Counted from the stretch's first letter, positions 27,298 through 37,863 are shown. The stretch is 64,000 bases of DNA from an uncultured Aquimarina sp. (GCA_947495425.1 CANLYR010000018.1:1-64000), one strand, 5' to 3'. The notes: generated by a model from the sequence alone, not told the origin. Program-made: numbers and translations.

Positions 27298-29115
27298 ATG
27301 TTTAGATTAGTCAGTTTAGGTTGTTTTTTGATACTTGTTATTTCTTGCAGAGAAACAAGTAATAATGCCACATATATAGAAAAGGACAAAGAAATCGATT
27401 GGGAGCCAGCACGGCAGTATTATTTAGAAAACATTACACATGCCATTTCTTTACTCGATAGTTTACACACTGAAGGATGGCAGGGTAAAAATGCAAAACA
27501 TATTTTTGCTAAAACTAGAACTGCTTTTAAAAAAGCAGAACCTTATGCATCCTATCTTAATCCCGAAGTTGGACACAGAGCTAATGGACCGGCATTACCC
27601 ATTTTTAAAGAAGATAATGGAAAAGTAATGAACCCTATTGGTCTTCAAAAAATCGAAGAGAGTATATATGAAGGAGAAGTTACTGATGCAGAATTTAGAA
27701 AAGAACTTCTTATTACTCAAGGTTTATTTGTTAACCTTCAAAAAAACATCAAGAAACGAGAGCTTACTCCTCAACGCTTTTTTATTGCAACACATCAGCA
27801 GTTACTTCGTATTATTAGTCTTGCTATTGTTGGATTTGACACCCCTGTAAGTGGATTAGGGATTAAAGAGACCCGTATTTCGTTAGAAAGTCTATTCCAT
27901 ATATATAAAACCAGTATACAATCTCTTATTCAAGATAAAAACTCGGCATTAGACAAAGAATTTGAAAATCATATTGTCGATGCGATTGCTTTTATCGAAC
28001 GAAATACAGATTTTGAATCCTTTGATCGATATACCTTCATTAGGGAATATATGAACCCTATTACCAGGAATTGGGTATCAATTCGAAAAACAAGTGGATT
28101 ATGGCAAGGCAGTAATGCTTATCCTTTTAATTTTGATGCACCTACCTTTTTTGAAGAAGATGCATTTAATGTAAACTATTTTACAACGGCTACAAACCGT
28201 AACCCTAAACCACAACAAATTGCACTGGGGGAGAAACTTTTTTTTGAACCCAATTTATCCAAAGGAGGAACTATGGCTTGTGCCACTTGTCACTTGCCAG
28301 AGAAAGCTTATGCCGATGGGATGGTTGTAAACCTTGACAATCAAGGGAAACCCTTAACACGCAATACACCTACACTGATTAATGCTGTATTTCAGCGTAG
28401 TTTTTTCTGGGATGGGAGATCACAGACGTTGTTGGATCAAATCTCTTCGGTATTTAATAATAAACAAGAATTCGCTACTAGCGTACATCAATTTTCTAAT
28501 GAAATTCTTAAAGATACCAGTTATATAAAGTTATTCGAAGAGGCCTATGGTAAAGTCCCCACAAAAAATGTAGAAACCATAAGAGCCATTTCTTCTTATA
28601 TATCAACACTTAATGGCTTTAACTCTAAGTTTGATCGTAATATACGAGGAGAGGTAGATACATTTACAACTCAAGAAAAACAGGGCTTCAATCTTTTTAT
28701 GGGAAAAGCATTATGCGCTACTTGTCATTTTATGCCATTATCTAATGGTACGGTACCACCTTTTTTTAAGGAAACTGAAAAAGAAGTAATAGGGGTTCCA
28801 GAGACTGCAGCCAATGCAGCATTGGATGATGATGTCGGTTTTTATTGGAGATTTGAAGAAGAGTTACACCGTGGGATGTTTAAAACTCCAACAATTCGTA
28901 ATGCTAATCTTACTAGCCCATATATGCATAACGGAGTTTATGAGACTCTGGAACAGGTAATGGAATTTTATAACCTTGGCGGAGGAGGAGGTATGGGATT
29001 CGATTTGCCACACCAAACGTTACCATTTGATGCGCTTAATCTTACAGAAGAAGAATTACAGGCATTAGTTGCTTATGTAAAAACACTTTCTGATGAAGCG
29101 ATTCAATCGTATTAA
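27298..29115 (+). CDS. dihaem cytochrome c peroxidase (CCP/MauG-like) lipoprotein
   Basis: 605 residues with a lipobox ending in Cys17 (LVISC). The C-terminal half has two haem c attachment motifs, CATCH at 328-332 and CATCH at 473-477, and TPTLINAVFQRSFFWDGR, RNANLTSPYMHNG and FYNLGGGGG typical of bacterial dihaem peroxidases. The N-terminal 300 residues are helical and carry RANGPALP and GFDTPVSGLG; this domain is characteristic of larger flavobacterial relatives but has no function I know. It probably reduces peroxide or oxidises a periplasmic substrate. The gene follows the PhoX-like gene on the same strand, a repeated pairing in this phylum as far as I recall. Confidence 0.9.
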   Translation: MFRLVSLGCFLILVISCRETSNNATYIEKDKEIDWEPARQYYLENITHAISLLDSLHTEGWQGKNAKHIFAKTRTAFKKAEPYASYLNPEVGHRANGPALPIFKEDNGKVMNPIGLQKIEESIYEGEVTDAEFRKELLITQGLFVNLQKNIKKRELTPQRFFIATHQQLLRIISLAIVGFDTPVSGLGIKETRISLESLFHIYKTSIQSLIQDKNSALDKEFENHIVDAIAFIERNTDFESFDRYTFIREYMNPITRNWVSIRKTSGLWQGSNAYPFNFDAPTFFEEDAFNVNYFTTATNRNPKPQQIALGEKLFFEPNLSKGGTMACATCHLPEKAYADGMVVNLDNQGKPLTRNTPTLINAVFQRSFFWDGRSQTLLDQISSVFNNKQEFATSVHQFSNEILKDTSYIKLFEEAYGKVPTKNVETIRAISSYISTLNGFNSKFDRNIRGEVDTFTTQEKQGFNLFMGKALCATCHFMPLSNGTVPPFFKETEKEVIGVPETAANAALDDDVGFYWRFEEELHRGMFKTPTIRNANLTSPYMHNGVYETLEQVMEFYNLGGGGGMGFDLPHQTLPFDALNLTEEELQALVAYVKTLSDEAIQSY

Positions 29116-29359
29116 AGTATATATTTTTAGCTAAATATAAGTTGTTAATTATTAGTTACATAGCATAAGTTTTGTTTGTGGTGCTACACTTGTTATTATC
29201 AAATATGTTAGTATTTAGGTAAATATCTTCTAACCCATAAGAAAATAAAGTATAAACTATTATTTATGTATTGTATATTATAATTAAATGAAAATTTATA
29301 AATAATTTTTATGAATTTTATAACCAAATTAAACTTAAACAATTTTAAACTAGAATCAT

Positions 29360-30871
29360 ATGAGTACTACATCTGTATCAGTAAAAAGTAAAGTAGAAAT
29401 TGCAAAAAGTGTTAAAGTAGCTATTGCCAAAGGAGATGGTATTGGGCCAGAAATTATGGATGCCACATTACGTATACTCGATGCTGCAGGAGCAAAAATA
29501 ACTCCTGAGTTTATTGATATAGGCGAAAAAGTATATGAATCTGGGAATACTTCAGGAATTTCTGAAGAAGCTTGGAATGCGATTAGAAGAAACAAAATAA
29601 TTCTGAAAGCCCCAATTACTACACCTCAAGGAAAAGGATATAAGAGTCTTAATGTAACTTTAAGAAAATCCTTAGGACTGTTTGCTAATGTAAGACCAGT
29701 CTCTGCCTTGCATCCTTATGTTCATACACATTTTCCTTCTATGGATGTAGTGGTCATACGAGAAAATGAAGAAGATTTATATGCAGGTATAGAGCATCAA
29801 CAGACACAAGATGTAGTGCAGTGTTTAAAACTCATAACCCGACCCGGTTGTGAGCGTATCATTCGATATGCTTTCGAGTATGCACGTGCCTACAACCGAA
29901 ATAAAGTGACATGCATGGTTAAGGATAACATCATGAAGCTCACGGACGGACTTTTTCACCAGGTTTTTGTAGAAATTGGGGCAGAGTATGAGGATATTAC
30001 ACAAGATGTACAAATTATTGATATAGGCTCTGCACGATTAGCAGCCAAACCTGAAAATTATGATGTAATTGTTACGTCCAATTTGTATGGTGATATTATT
30101 TCAGATATTGCTGCAGAGATTGCAGGTTCTGTAGGTATGGCAGGTTCGAGTAATATCGGCACAGAGGTTGCGATGTTTGAGGCTATCCATGGTTCTGCTC
30201 CTGATATATCGGGTAAACAAATCGCAAATCCATCAGGTTTATTAAATGCAGCAGTAATGATGTTGACCCACATAGGACAACATAAAATTGCTGATACTAT
30301 TAAAAATGCATGGCTCGCTACCTTAGAACAAGGTATTCATACCGCTGATATATATAATAAGGAGCATTCTAAGCGTAAGGTTAATACATCTCAATTTGCA
30401 GATGAAGTTATAGCACGATTGGGATCGCAACCAGAACATTTGACTATAAGTAAACTCTCTGAAGGAAACGGAAAAATTACTATTCCAGAGTACCAAAGAA
30501 AAGACAGTGACAAAATTTTATTGGGCGTAGATGTATTTTTAGATTGGCCAGAAAATAATCCACAAAAATTGGGGGAAGCCTTAGAAAAGATCGATTCGTA
30601 TAAAATGAAACTGAAGATGATCACTAATAGAGGAGTGAAAGTATATCCTAATGGATTAGATGAAACGTTTTGTACCGATCACTGGAGATGCCGATTTGTT
30701 TCAGAAGACATGGATGTTAATCATAAGACATTGACGTATAAGGAAGTTGATTTTGAACAAGTTATCAATTTACTTTCAAAATTGCATGCAGACGGTTTTG
30801 ATGTCATAAAAACTGAAAACTTATATGAGTTTGACAAGAAAAGAGGGTTCTCATTAGGACAAGGTGAATAA
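29360..30871 (+). CDS. icd: isocitrate dehydrogenase, Thermus-type (NADP)
   Basis: 503 residues. AIAKGDGIGPEIMDATLRIL (about 22-41) is the beta-decarboxylating dehydrogenase opening, with RENEEDLYAGIEH in the active site, SNLYGDIISDIAAEIAGSVG for metal and substrate, and FEAIHGSAPDISGK for the cofactor. A C-terminal extension of about 150 residues (from KITIPEYQRKDSD) places it in the homodimeric Thermus-type group and not the short E. coli type. It catalyses isocitrate to 2-oxoglutarate in the citric acid cycle. It has a 244-base upstream gap without an obvious operon partner. Confidence 0.9.
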   Translation: MSTTSVSVKSKVEIAKSVKVAIAKGDGIGPEIMDATLRILDAAGAKITPEFIDIGEKVYESGNTSGISEEAWNAIRRNKIILKAPITTPQGKGYKSLNVTLRKSLGLFANVRPVSALHPYVHTHFPSMDVVVIRENEEDLYAGIEHQQTQDVVQCLKLITRPGCERIIRYAFEYARAYNRNKVTCMVKDNIMKLTDGLFHQVFVEIGAEYEDITQDVQIIDIGSARLAAKPENYDVIVTSNLYGDIISDIAAEIAGSVGMAGSSNIGTEVAMFEAIHGSAPDISGKQIANPSGLLNAAVMMLTHIGQHKIADTIKNAWLATLEQGIHTADIYNKEHSKRKVNTSQFADEVIARLGSQPEHLTISKLSEGNGKITIPEYQRKDSDKILLGVDVFLDWPENNPQKLGEALEKIDSYKMKLKMITNRGVKVYPNGLDETFCTDHWRCRFVSEDMDVNHKTLTYKEVDFEQVINLLSKLHADGFDVIKTENLYEFDKKRGFSLGQGE

Positions 30872-30913
30872 ATAATAGATTGAAGCTGTAGCTGAATTAG
30901 ATAAAAAGGTATT

Positions 30914-31687
30914 TCAAAAGTTCTCGAATACACCAAGACCAAATAACGCATAGTCATATTTTACCGGATCTATAGCATCTAGACTACGCAGTTTTTTGTC
31001 TAATTCAGCTACAGCTTTTCCATCATTTTGTTTTCGTTGTAGTAGCCCTAATTTACGTGCTACATTTCCCGAATGCACATCTAATGGACAAGAGAGTTGA
31101 GCAGGAGAGAGGCTCCCCCAAATACCAAGGTCAACTCCAGCTTTTGCATCCCTTATCATCCATCGCAAAAACATATTGATTCGTTTTGCTGCCGAATTTT
31201 TATGAGGATCACTAATGTGCTTCTCAGTTCTAGTGAGATGGGGTAACTGAAAAAATTCTTTTTTGAAATGATGAATGGCATTTTGTAAATTATTTTCTTC
31301 TTTGAATTGCTTAAAGAAGCCTTCCATATCGCCATAATTAGCATACATTTCTTTTAAAGCGACTATAAAATACGAAATATCAATGCTATTAAAGGTTCTG
31401 TGTACAAAACCTTCAAAATGTGCAAGGTCATCTTCTTTATGGCTTATCACATAATCATAAGGACTATTTCCTAACAAATCCATTAATTTGTGAGCGTTGT
31501 TTAGAATACTTTTACGGTTTCCCCAGGAAATAGTAGCGGTTAGAAAACCTGCAATTTCTATATCTTCTTTTTTAGTGAACATATGGGGGATTTGAACTGG
31601 ATCTGTTTCAATAAATTTTGGTTGCTCATAAAAAGCAGCTTTTTCATTTAAAAAATCTTTTATTGCTGTGGTAGAGAAAGTCTTCAA
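30914..31687 (-). CDS. TIGR02757 / DUF2400 family protein
   Basis: 257 residues, cytosolic. AGFLTATISWGNRKSILNNA (about 46-65) and PLDVHSGNVARKLGL (about 216-230) are the conserved blocks of the DUF2400 family. The second resembles the helix-hairpin-helix aspartate segment of HhH-GPD DNA glycosylases, and the role is unproven. Convergent with icd; no partner gene. Confidence 0.85.
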   Translation of the reverse strand: MKTFSTTAIKDFLNEKAAFYEQPKFIETDPVQIPHMFTKKEDIEIAGFLTATISWGNRKSILNNAHKLMDLLGNSPYDYVISHKEDDLAHFEGFVHRTFNSIDISYFIVALKEMYANYGDMEGFFKQFKEENNLQNAIHHFKKEFFQLPHLTRTEKHISDPHKNSAAKRINMFLRWMIRDAKAGVDLGIWGSLSPAQLSCPLDVHSGNVARKLGLLQRKQNDGKAVAELDKKLRSLDAIDPVKYDYALFGLGVFENF

Positions 31688-31876
31688 TTATTTATAATTA
31701 TTGGTCTGTAAAAATATAGTTTCCATCTTACCAAATTTGAAATTTGACTATAAAAATTTATGATATTTAACAATTAATGGCATTTCAGTACTCAAACCTT
31801 ATTTTTTTTGATATTTGTTTGGTATTGAATACATTTATCTATATCATCTATTAGAGAATCACTAATAATTATTACC

Positions 31877-32929
31877 ATGACCATAAGAGAAACTTTATTT
31901 TTGATCGTAGGCTTACAAACGTTAGTTATTCTAATTGTACTGTTATGCTATCGATCAAAAAAAAATCATGTTAATAAATACTTGGGATTTTTTTTCATGA
32001 CTATTTGCATAGAAATCTTTATGCTTTTTGTATTTAAAAGGACTACAAATCCTGCATGGCATTATTTACCCGTAAGGTTTGATTTTTTGACACTTACATT
32101 TTTGTATTTTTATACCATAGAGACTACTGGTATTAAAATAGGGTCTAAACTCAAATATTACATGCCAGCAATTATCGAGTTTATTATTCTGCTAATTGCC
32201 TTTATCATGGTATCTAAAAACTCTGACTATCACAATTTCTTAAATGCACATAATTTTGATTTATATTTTAGAATTTCTTCTTCAATATATATGGTAGTCT
32301 TTAGCGTTCTAATTATTAGGATTACTCAGCAACACCGTAAGTTATTACCTGTTTATTTTTCGAATACCAAATTTAAATCACTACGTTGGTTGGCTATTTT
32401 TTGCATAGGTTGTATTGTTCTCAATATTTTTAGACACCTATTTTACACATTCGATATTAAGGCTGAGTTTATTTCAATCGGATATTGTAGTTTATCTTTG
32501 TTTTTACTATACTACTTGACTATTGCAAGTCTAATACAAATCAATATAAATAACGTTATTCCATCACAAGTTAATGCCGAAGAAGAGCACAAAGAATTAG
32601 AAAACATGATAGAAACAATACAACAGTATCTTTTAGATAAAAAGGCCTATCTAGATCCTGATATCAATCTAAAAAGCTTTTCTAAAAATATAGGTATTCC
32701 CGAAAGAGATGTTTCAAAAGCGATCAATAGAATGGATAATAAAAATTTTAGCAACTTTATTAATTATTATCGAGTAGAGGAGTTTAAACGTTTAATAACA
32801 TCTGAGGAATATAAAAAATATAGTATTTCGGCTATTGCTGATGAGGTTGGTTTTAGTTCCAGAGCATCTTTTTATAAAAATTTCAAAGAGATTGAAGGAG
32901 TTTCACCTTCGGTGTATATAAAAAGTTAA
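31877..32929 (+). CDS. AraC-family regulator with membrane sensor domain
   Basis: 350 residues. Seven hydrophobic segments fill the first 225 residues, then a linker, then an AraC-type double helix-turn-helix at about 250-350 (INLKSFSKNIGIPERDVSKAI and AIADEVGFSSRASFYKNFKEI). Such one-component membrane regulators are common in flavobacteria. Nothing else near it indicates the signal; the M57 protease gene 480 bases downstream is on the same strand. Confidence 0.9.
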   Translation: MTIRETLFLIVGLQTLVILIVLLCYRSKKNHVNKYLGFFFMTICIEIFMLFVFKRTTNPAWHYLPVRFDFLTLTFLYFYTIETTGIKIGSKLKYYMPAIIEFIILLIAFIMVSKNSDYHNFLNAHNFDLYFRISSSIYMVVFSVLIIRITQQHRKLLPVYFSNTKFKSLRWLAIFCIGCIVLNIFRHLFYTFDIKAEFISIGYCSLSLFLLYYLTIASLIQININNVIPSQVNAEEEHKELENMIETIQQYLLDKKAYLDPDINLKSFSKNIGIPERDVSKAINRMDNKNFSNFINYYRVEEFKRLITSEEYKKYSISAIADEVGFSSRASFYKNFKEIEGVSPSVYIKS

Positions 32930-33410
32930 AGTTTTAATATACAGGAATTTAAAGATATTCATATCATGTTATAAGATGTCTTATTACATGTTTTTAGACA
33001 TATACTAATTGGTTACAATCATTTTTTTAATCAACTTTGTATCATAGTTACTAACACAAACTCAACATAATGTTACTACTACAATCCACAAGACTATCCA
33101 CAGTATTTGCTGTTCGAATTACTGCCATTTAGTTGAAATTATCTACTGTATACGGCGTAGAAAGATTATCAAGTGACGGGAGATTACAAAATTTCTTAAG
33201 GCATTTTGAATTTTAGTAAGACTTGATACAAGGATGTCTTTGTGGATTTTTTTTATGACAAACTCTTTATACTTATTTTCTCCGGTAAATAATAACAGTA
33301 TTGAAAACTATTATAAAGTTTAAATAAATTTTACACTAACTCAATTATATACTTCTAAGTCTAAAAGTTGAATTGAAACTTAATTTTAACTATCAAAACT
33401 CATAACTATT
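32930..33410. other. 481-base intergenic region
   Basis: No coding potential beyond two reading frames of about 20 codons. No strong hairpin, repeat or clear promoter was seen; a weak CAACTTTG near 33035-33042 lacks the leading T of a -7 box. Confidence 0.45.
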
Positions 33411-34247
33411 ATGAACACAATTAAATTATTAATGTTAAATATTCTTTTTGTTGGAGCTTTAATCTCTTGTCAAAAAGAAGATGTAGCAAATGAAATTGAT
33501 ATTGCACAAAATACTCCAACAAAAGAGCAATTGCTGAAACTGAGCACGCTTGGAGTAAATACGAACTCGGTCACAATCGAAAAAATTACTAACATTGATG
33601 GATCTTCTGAAGATTATTTTATAAACGGTACCGATCTGGGTATTCCTGTTGTAGGATTGTTTGACTTGGAAGATTTATCATCTCTGGAAGATGGCAACAA
33701 GCAATACCATACTAGAAATTTGATTTCTTCGGGTAACAGAACGCTCAATGTTCTGGGATACACTGGTGGAGGCGGTTTTGGGCTAAATGGCACAAATAGG
33801 CAGGCGCTACAAAGAGCCGTAAATAATTATAATCGTCTAAGTACATCTCTTACTATGAGATTAACATTTGGCACTAATTATAATGCTGCTGATATTACCG
33901 TATATGTTCAAAGTAATTTAAGGGATGGTGGTCTTGCTGGATTTCCTTCGCGAGGAAGAGCTTATCGATGGGCAAGAATTGGACCCGCAGTTTCTAATCG
34001 AGGACAAAATTATGCTACTCACGTTATTACTCATGAAATAGGTCATTGTATTGGACTACGTCACACTGATTTCTTTAGAAGATATTGTGACGGAGACATA
34101 GAAGGCCAAGGGGCTGAAGGGGCAATTCATGTTCCAGGAACCCCTACAGGGATCGATATTAGTTCTACGATGATGTCTTGTCCAACAGGATATGAAGACG
34201 GAAATTTCAATAGAAATGACATCACCGCAATACAGTATCTATACTAA
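33411..34247 (+). CDS. M57-type (HEIGH) metalloprotease lipoprotein
   Basis: 278 residues with a lipobox ending in Cys20 (ALISC). The zinc motif HEIGHCIGLRHTD starts at residue 208, and GTPTGIDISSTMMSC supplies the methionine turn. Layout and length parallel the protein at 9984-10832: lipobox, pro-like region of about 100 residues with an NR-T-L/I-N segment, then the catalytic domain. The two differ over most of the sequence outside the catalytic core, so they are old paralogues. Ends at its own terminator (34273-34299). Confidence 0.88.
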   Translation: MNTIKLLMLNILFVGALISCQKEDVANEIDIAQNTPTKEQLLKLSTLGVNTNSVTIEKITNIDGSSEDYFINGTDLGIPVVGLFDLEDLSSLEDGNKQYHTRNLISSGNRTLNVLGYTGGGGFGLNGTNRQALQRAVNNYNRLSTSLTMRLTFGTNYNAADITVYVQSNLRDGGLAGFPSRGRAYRWARIGPAVSNRGQNYATHVITHEIGHCIGLRHTDFFRRYCDGDIEGQGAEGAIHVPGTPTGIDISSTMMSCPTGYEDGNFNRNDITAIQYLY

Positions 34248-34272
34248 ATAAAACTTAAAGACTTAGAAATTT

Positions 34273-34299
34273 CAAAAGACCGCTTTAAGCGGTCTTTTG
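34273..34299 (+). terminator. terminator after the second M57 protease gene
   Basis: A 13-bp stem (CAAAAGACCGCTT and its complement) with a tight loop, followed by TTTTGTTTTT. It is 25 bases after the stop codon. Confidence 0.85.
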
Positions 34300-34509
34300 T
34301 TTTTAAATTAATTCTCCCGAATCAATAGATGTAATTAGATCAACATTAATCTCTAGAGAAAATCGAATTTCAGCTTTAAAAATACTAATTTTTGTTCTGC
34401 AATGATTTTATTGTATGCCTTAAAACTTTTCTCATTATATAAATTTTTTTAAGTCATTTTTTATTAATTCGGCTATGGGTATAGTATTAATTATATAATA
34501 AGTAACTTA

Positions 34510-35172
34510 CTAATTCATGATTTTACCATCAACCATAACAAGTTTTCGATCAGCCATATCTGCTAATTCCTGATTGTGGGTTACAATTACAAAGGTTTGA
34601 CCAAACTCATCTCTAAGTTTAAAAAATAGCTTGTGAAGGTTCTCGGCAGCTTCGCTATCTAAATTCCCTGATGGTTCATCGGCAAAAATTACTTTTGGAT
34701 TATTAATTAATGCTCGGGCAACTGCTACGCGTTGTTGTTCACCTCCAGAGAGTTCACCTGGTTTATGATCATATCGATGCGAAAGCCCCAGAAAATCTAA
34801 AAGTTCTTTTGCTCTTTTCTCAGCTTCTGATTTCGAAGTTTTTTTTATGTAGGCGGGAATACACACATTCTCTAATGCTGTAAATTCAGGCAATAATTGA
34901 TGAAACTGAAAAATAAAACCAAGTTGTTGATTCCTGAATTTCGAGAGTTGTTTTTGAGACAGTTTACTAATATTTGATTCGTTAATGATCAAATCACTCT
35001 CTTGTATCTGATTGGCACGATCCAATGTTCCTAAAATCTGTAATAAAGTAGTCTTTCCTGCCCCAGAGGCACCTACAATAGAAATTATTTCGCCTTCTTT
35101 AATATGTAGATCTACACCTTTGAGTACGTGCAAATCCCCATAGTATTTATGAATATTTTTTGCTTTGATCAT
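34510..35172 (-). CDS. lolD: ABC transporter ATPase, LolD-type
   Basis: 220 residues. Walker [11 protein letters not shown] (about 34-43), Q-loop region [18 protein letters not shown] (about 90-107), signature [15 protein letters not shown] (about 138-152) and Walker [13 protein letters not shown] (about 158-169). The [11 protein letters not shown] stretch and length fit the LolD/MacB subfamily, which drives release of outer-membrane lipoproteins or efflux. No permease gene is adjacent, as is usual for lolD in Bacteroidetes. Confidence 0.88.
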   Translation of the reverse strand: MIKAKNIHKYYGDLHVLKGVDLHIKEGEIISIVGASGAGKTTLLQILGTLDRANQIQESDLIINESNISKLSQKQLSKFRNQQLGFIFQFHQLLPEFTALENVCIPAYIKKTSKSEAEKRAKELLDFLGLSHRYDHKPGELSGGEQQRVAVARALINNPKVIFADEPSGNLDSEAAENLHKLFFKLRDEFGQTFVIVTHNQELADMADRKLVMVDGKIMN

Positions 35173-35343
35173 CTACTTTATAAATTACAGGGAGTGAAAG
35201 TAATCAATATCCATAGAATCCCCAAAACGAGGTGTAAAGTTTGTGTTTTAAATTCGTCTTACTAGTAAAAAACTGAAAAATATATACTACTTTGGTAGAG
35301 ATGATTTTAAGACGAAAATCCATCTTTTAGTTTAATTACTCAT

Positions 35344-35895
35344 ATGAAAGAAAAAAATATAGAAGTAGCCGTTTTTGCGGGAGGTTGTTTTTGGTGTACA
35401 GAGGCTGTTTTTCAGCGTTTGGTTGGGGTTCAAACCGTAGAATCTGGTTATACAGGAGGTACGATAAAGAATCCTGCTTATCGAGAAATAACCACGGGTA
35501 GAACAGGCCATGCCGAAGCCATTAAAATCACATTCGATACTTCTTTGATCACCTACAAAGAATTGTTAGAAATCTTTTTTGCAACACATGATCCCACTAC
35601 TTTAAACCAACAGGGTGCTGATCGCGGAACACAATACAGAAGTGCCGTTTTCTATCTCAATCAGGAACAAGAGCAAATCGCAAAGGACACCATTGCAGAT
35701 CTTGAAAATCAACATATTTTTGATACCCCTATTGTAACCCAGGTGGCCGCATTAGGCCCATTTTATATGGCAGAAGAGGATCACCAGAATTATTATAATC
35801 AACATAGTGATCAAGGGTACTGCCAATTTGTTATAAATCCAAAGCTTAATAAATTATATACTACCTTTAAAGAAAAATTGAAAAAAGAAATATAG
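35344..35895 (+). CDS. msrA: peptide methionine sulfoxide reductase A
   Basis: 183 residues. [12 protein letters not shown] (about 14-25) contains the catalytic cysteine in the GCFWC motif; [20 protein letters not shown] and [10 protein letters not shown] complete the family pattern. It reduces methionine-S-sulfoxide in proteins, using thioredoxin. The gene is 11 nt upstream of folE on the same strand. Confidence 0.95.
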   Translation: MKEKNIEVAVFAGGCFWCTEAVFQRLVGVQTVESGYTGGTIKNPAYREITTGRTGHAEAIKITFDTSLITYKELLEIFFATHDPTTLNQQGADRGTQYRSAVFYLNQEQEQIAKDTIADLENQHIFDTPIVTQVAALGPFYMAEEDHQNYYNQHSDQGYCQFVINPKLNKLYTTFKEKLKKEI

Positions 35896-35906
35896 AAGTA
35901 ATTATT

Positions 35907-36506
35907 ATGCCATACAAAAATTTTGAGGAGTACAATATAGAGGTGACTGAAGATGTAAAAGAAAAATTTAAATCAATTATTGAAGACTTAGGCGAAGATG
36001 TAAAGAGAGAAGGTATTGTTAAAACTCCAGAAAGAGCTGCAAAAGCGATGCAGTTTCTTACTCAAGGATATTATCAAGATCCAGAAGAGATTTTAAAAAG
36101 TGCTATGTTTAAGGAAGATTATGATGATATGGTAATCGTTAAGGATATCGAATTATATTCATTATGTGAACATCATATGTTACCTTTTTTTGGCAAAGCT
36201 CATATTGCATATATTCCCAATGGACATATTGTAGGATTAAGTAAATTGCCAAGGGTAGTTGATGTTTTTTCAAGACGGTTACAAGTACAAGAACGATTGA
36301 CTCATGATATTCTAGAATGTATTAATGATACCTTAAAACCAAAAGGTGTGGCTGTAGTAATAGAAGCTTCGCATATGTGTATGATGATGCGGGGAGTACA
36401 AAAGCAAAATTCGGTGACAACCACTTCTGGTTTTAGGGGGCAATTTGAAAAAATCGAGACAAGAACTGAATTTCTTAGACTAATTACTGCAGATTTGGGG
36501 TACTAA
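35907..36506 (+). CDS. folE: GTP cyclohydrolase I
   Basis: 199 residues. [20 protein letters not shown] (about 87-106) supplies Cys and His zinc ligands and the active-site glutamate; [20 protein letters not shown] and [11 protein letters not shown] follow. It converts GTP to 7,8-dihydroneopterin triphosphate, first step of folate or pterin synthesis. Cotranscribed with msrA (11-nt gap) and probably the small membrane protein gene after it. Confidence 0.95.
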   Translation: MPYKNFEEYNIEVTEDVKEKFKSIIEDLGEDVKREGIVKTPERAAKAMQFLTQGYYQDPEEILKSAMFKEDYDDMVIVKDIELYSLCEHHMLPFFGKAHIAYIPNGHIVGLSKLPRVVDVFSRRLQVQERLTHDILECINDTLKPKGVAVVIEASHMCMMMRGVQKQNSVTTTSGFRGQFEKIETRTEFLRLITADLGY

Positions 36507-36560
36507 TTTTTGGAATGCTATTTGCTCTGTTCATTTTGGATAACCCCCAAATAGATTGAT

Positions 36561-36860
36561 ATGATAAACGATAAATATAAAAAGCTTGGATTGAGTCTGT
36601 TTTTTGACGGATTAGGTATGGTTACGTATGTAATACCCGTAATTGGTGAATTTGGAGATATTATATGGGCACCATTAGCCGGTTGGTTAATGACAAAGAT
36701 GTACAAAGGGAATTTAGGAAAAACAGCTGGTGCGATTACTTTTATTGAAGAAGCCATACCGGGACTTGATGTAATACCAACTTTTACGATTATGTGGTTG
36801 TATACATATGTATTTAAAAAAAATGAAGTAAAAGATACTATTGATGTAGATGCTTCTTAA
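36561..36860 (+). CDS. small membrane protein, function unknown
   Basis: 99 residues with two or three hydrophobic segments and a KYKKLGLSLFFDGLGMV N-terminus. The glycine- and proline-rich pattern resembles small conserved membrane proteins of flavobacteria, but no family is recognised. It overlaps the convergent gene by four bases (36857-36860). Confidence 0.7.
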   Translation: MINDKYKKLGLSLFFDGLGMVTYVIPVIGEFGDIIWAPLAGWLMTKMYKGNLGKTAGAITFIEEAIPGLDVIPTFTIMWLYTYVFKKNEVKDTIDVDAS

Positions 36861-37378
36861 TCTACAAAAAGTCGCGATAGCCCCATTCTACTGAGCATTT
36901 TCTTTTCAAATTTCCAGAAAAATTTAAATTGCCCAAATAGCCATCCAACGATAAGTAATAATACTTGATATATAGGAAATACAAAAAGTATACGAACAGG
37001 CCAATACAACCAACCACTAACAGTTTCTTTATGAATACCCAAAAATGAAATTATAGGATCTGAAATTTTTGCTGCAGTAGATCCAGTAACAGCAAAAGCA
37101 ATAAAAATAGCAATTAGCTCCCAACGATAGGTAACCTCCCACCTAGATTCGAGAACAGTAAAGAGTTTTAAGGTAATAAATAGGAGTAGGGCAGATAAAA
37201 AAATGGTAAAAGCAGAAAGCAAACCAATATAAGCACTATCCGTTTGGCTTATATCCATAGCTTGTAAAATTCGTGTACTTACTAAATAGGATGAAATTAA
37301 TAAGCTCAATACTCCGAGCAAAGGAAATATTAATTGCCAATTCGACTTTATTTCCCAACGATCTTTAAATTTTTGCAT
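36857..37378 (-). CDS. four-helix membrane protein, function unknown
   Basis: 173 residues from the ATG at 37378 (an upstream in-frame ATG at 37393 adds MYFCG, which looks unlikely). Four hydrophobic segments at about 15-37, 48-74, 85-108 and 125-150. No motif recognised. The gene's last codons overlap the convergent membrane protein gene. Confidence 0.75.
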   Translation of the reverse strand: MQKFKDRWEIKSNWQLIFPLLGVLSLLISSYLVSTRILQAMDISQTDSAYIGLLSAFTIFLSALLLFITLKLFTVLESRWEVTYRWELIAIFIAFAVTGSTAAKISDPIISFLGIHKETVSGWLYWPVRILFVFPIYQVLLLIVGWLFGQFKFFWKFEKKMLSRMGLSRLFVD

Positions 37379-37409
37379 GCCGCAAAAATACAACTAAAAA
37401 AGATTTAAA

Positions 37410-37844
37410 TCAAAACCTTCGATTTCTAAAACCAGCGAGTAGTCGTTGGTTAAAACGCTGCTCAAAGAAGATAAAGTAATTAAAAAGTAGATAGTTTACT
37501 TCATAACCATAATGAATATGTGGCTCATAGTTTATTTCTTGTATGTATATATTATTATCAAATAGCTGGGGCTGTTGTACACGTCTGTTATATTCTATAA
37601 CGTACATCCTGTTACGTATTTCTAAATAAGTTTCAGAATAATACCCTCTTGGTCTTTGTGTTATTAACCATGCGTTAAAACCAGGTTCTATGATAATAAT
37701 TTCATATTCGAGGCTATCATTTGCAATTCGGATAGTATCATTTGCTTCCTGATCAAAATATTGGTCAATTTTTCTATCCTTGGTAGAAGCACAATTACTA
37801 ATTAATACTCCTAAAGCTACTATGCAAGTAATTTTTTTTATCAT
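37410..37844 (-). CDS. DUF6146-like lipoprotein
   Basis: 144 residues from the ATG at 37844 (MIKKITCIVALGVLISNC), which gives a clean lipobox; a longer frame to 37895 passes through the upstream terminator and is rejected. The mature part includes GFNAWLITQRPRGYYSETYLEIRN and EPHIHYGYEVNYLLFNYFIFFEQRF-like aromatic-rich sequence, as in the flavobacterial DUF6146 family. Function unknown. Confidence 0.8.
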   Translation of the reverse strand: MIKKITCIVALGVLISNCASTKDRKIDQYFDQEANDTIRIANDSLEYEIIIIEPGFNAWLITQRPRGYYSETYLEIRNRMYVIEYNRRVQQPQLFDNNIYIQEINYEPHIHYGYEVNYLLFNYFIFFEQRFNQRLLAGFRNRRF

Positions 37845-37863
37845 CCCAAATGTTAAAATACAA

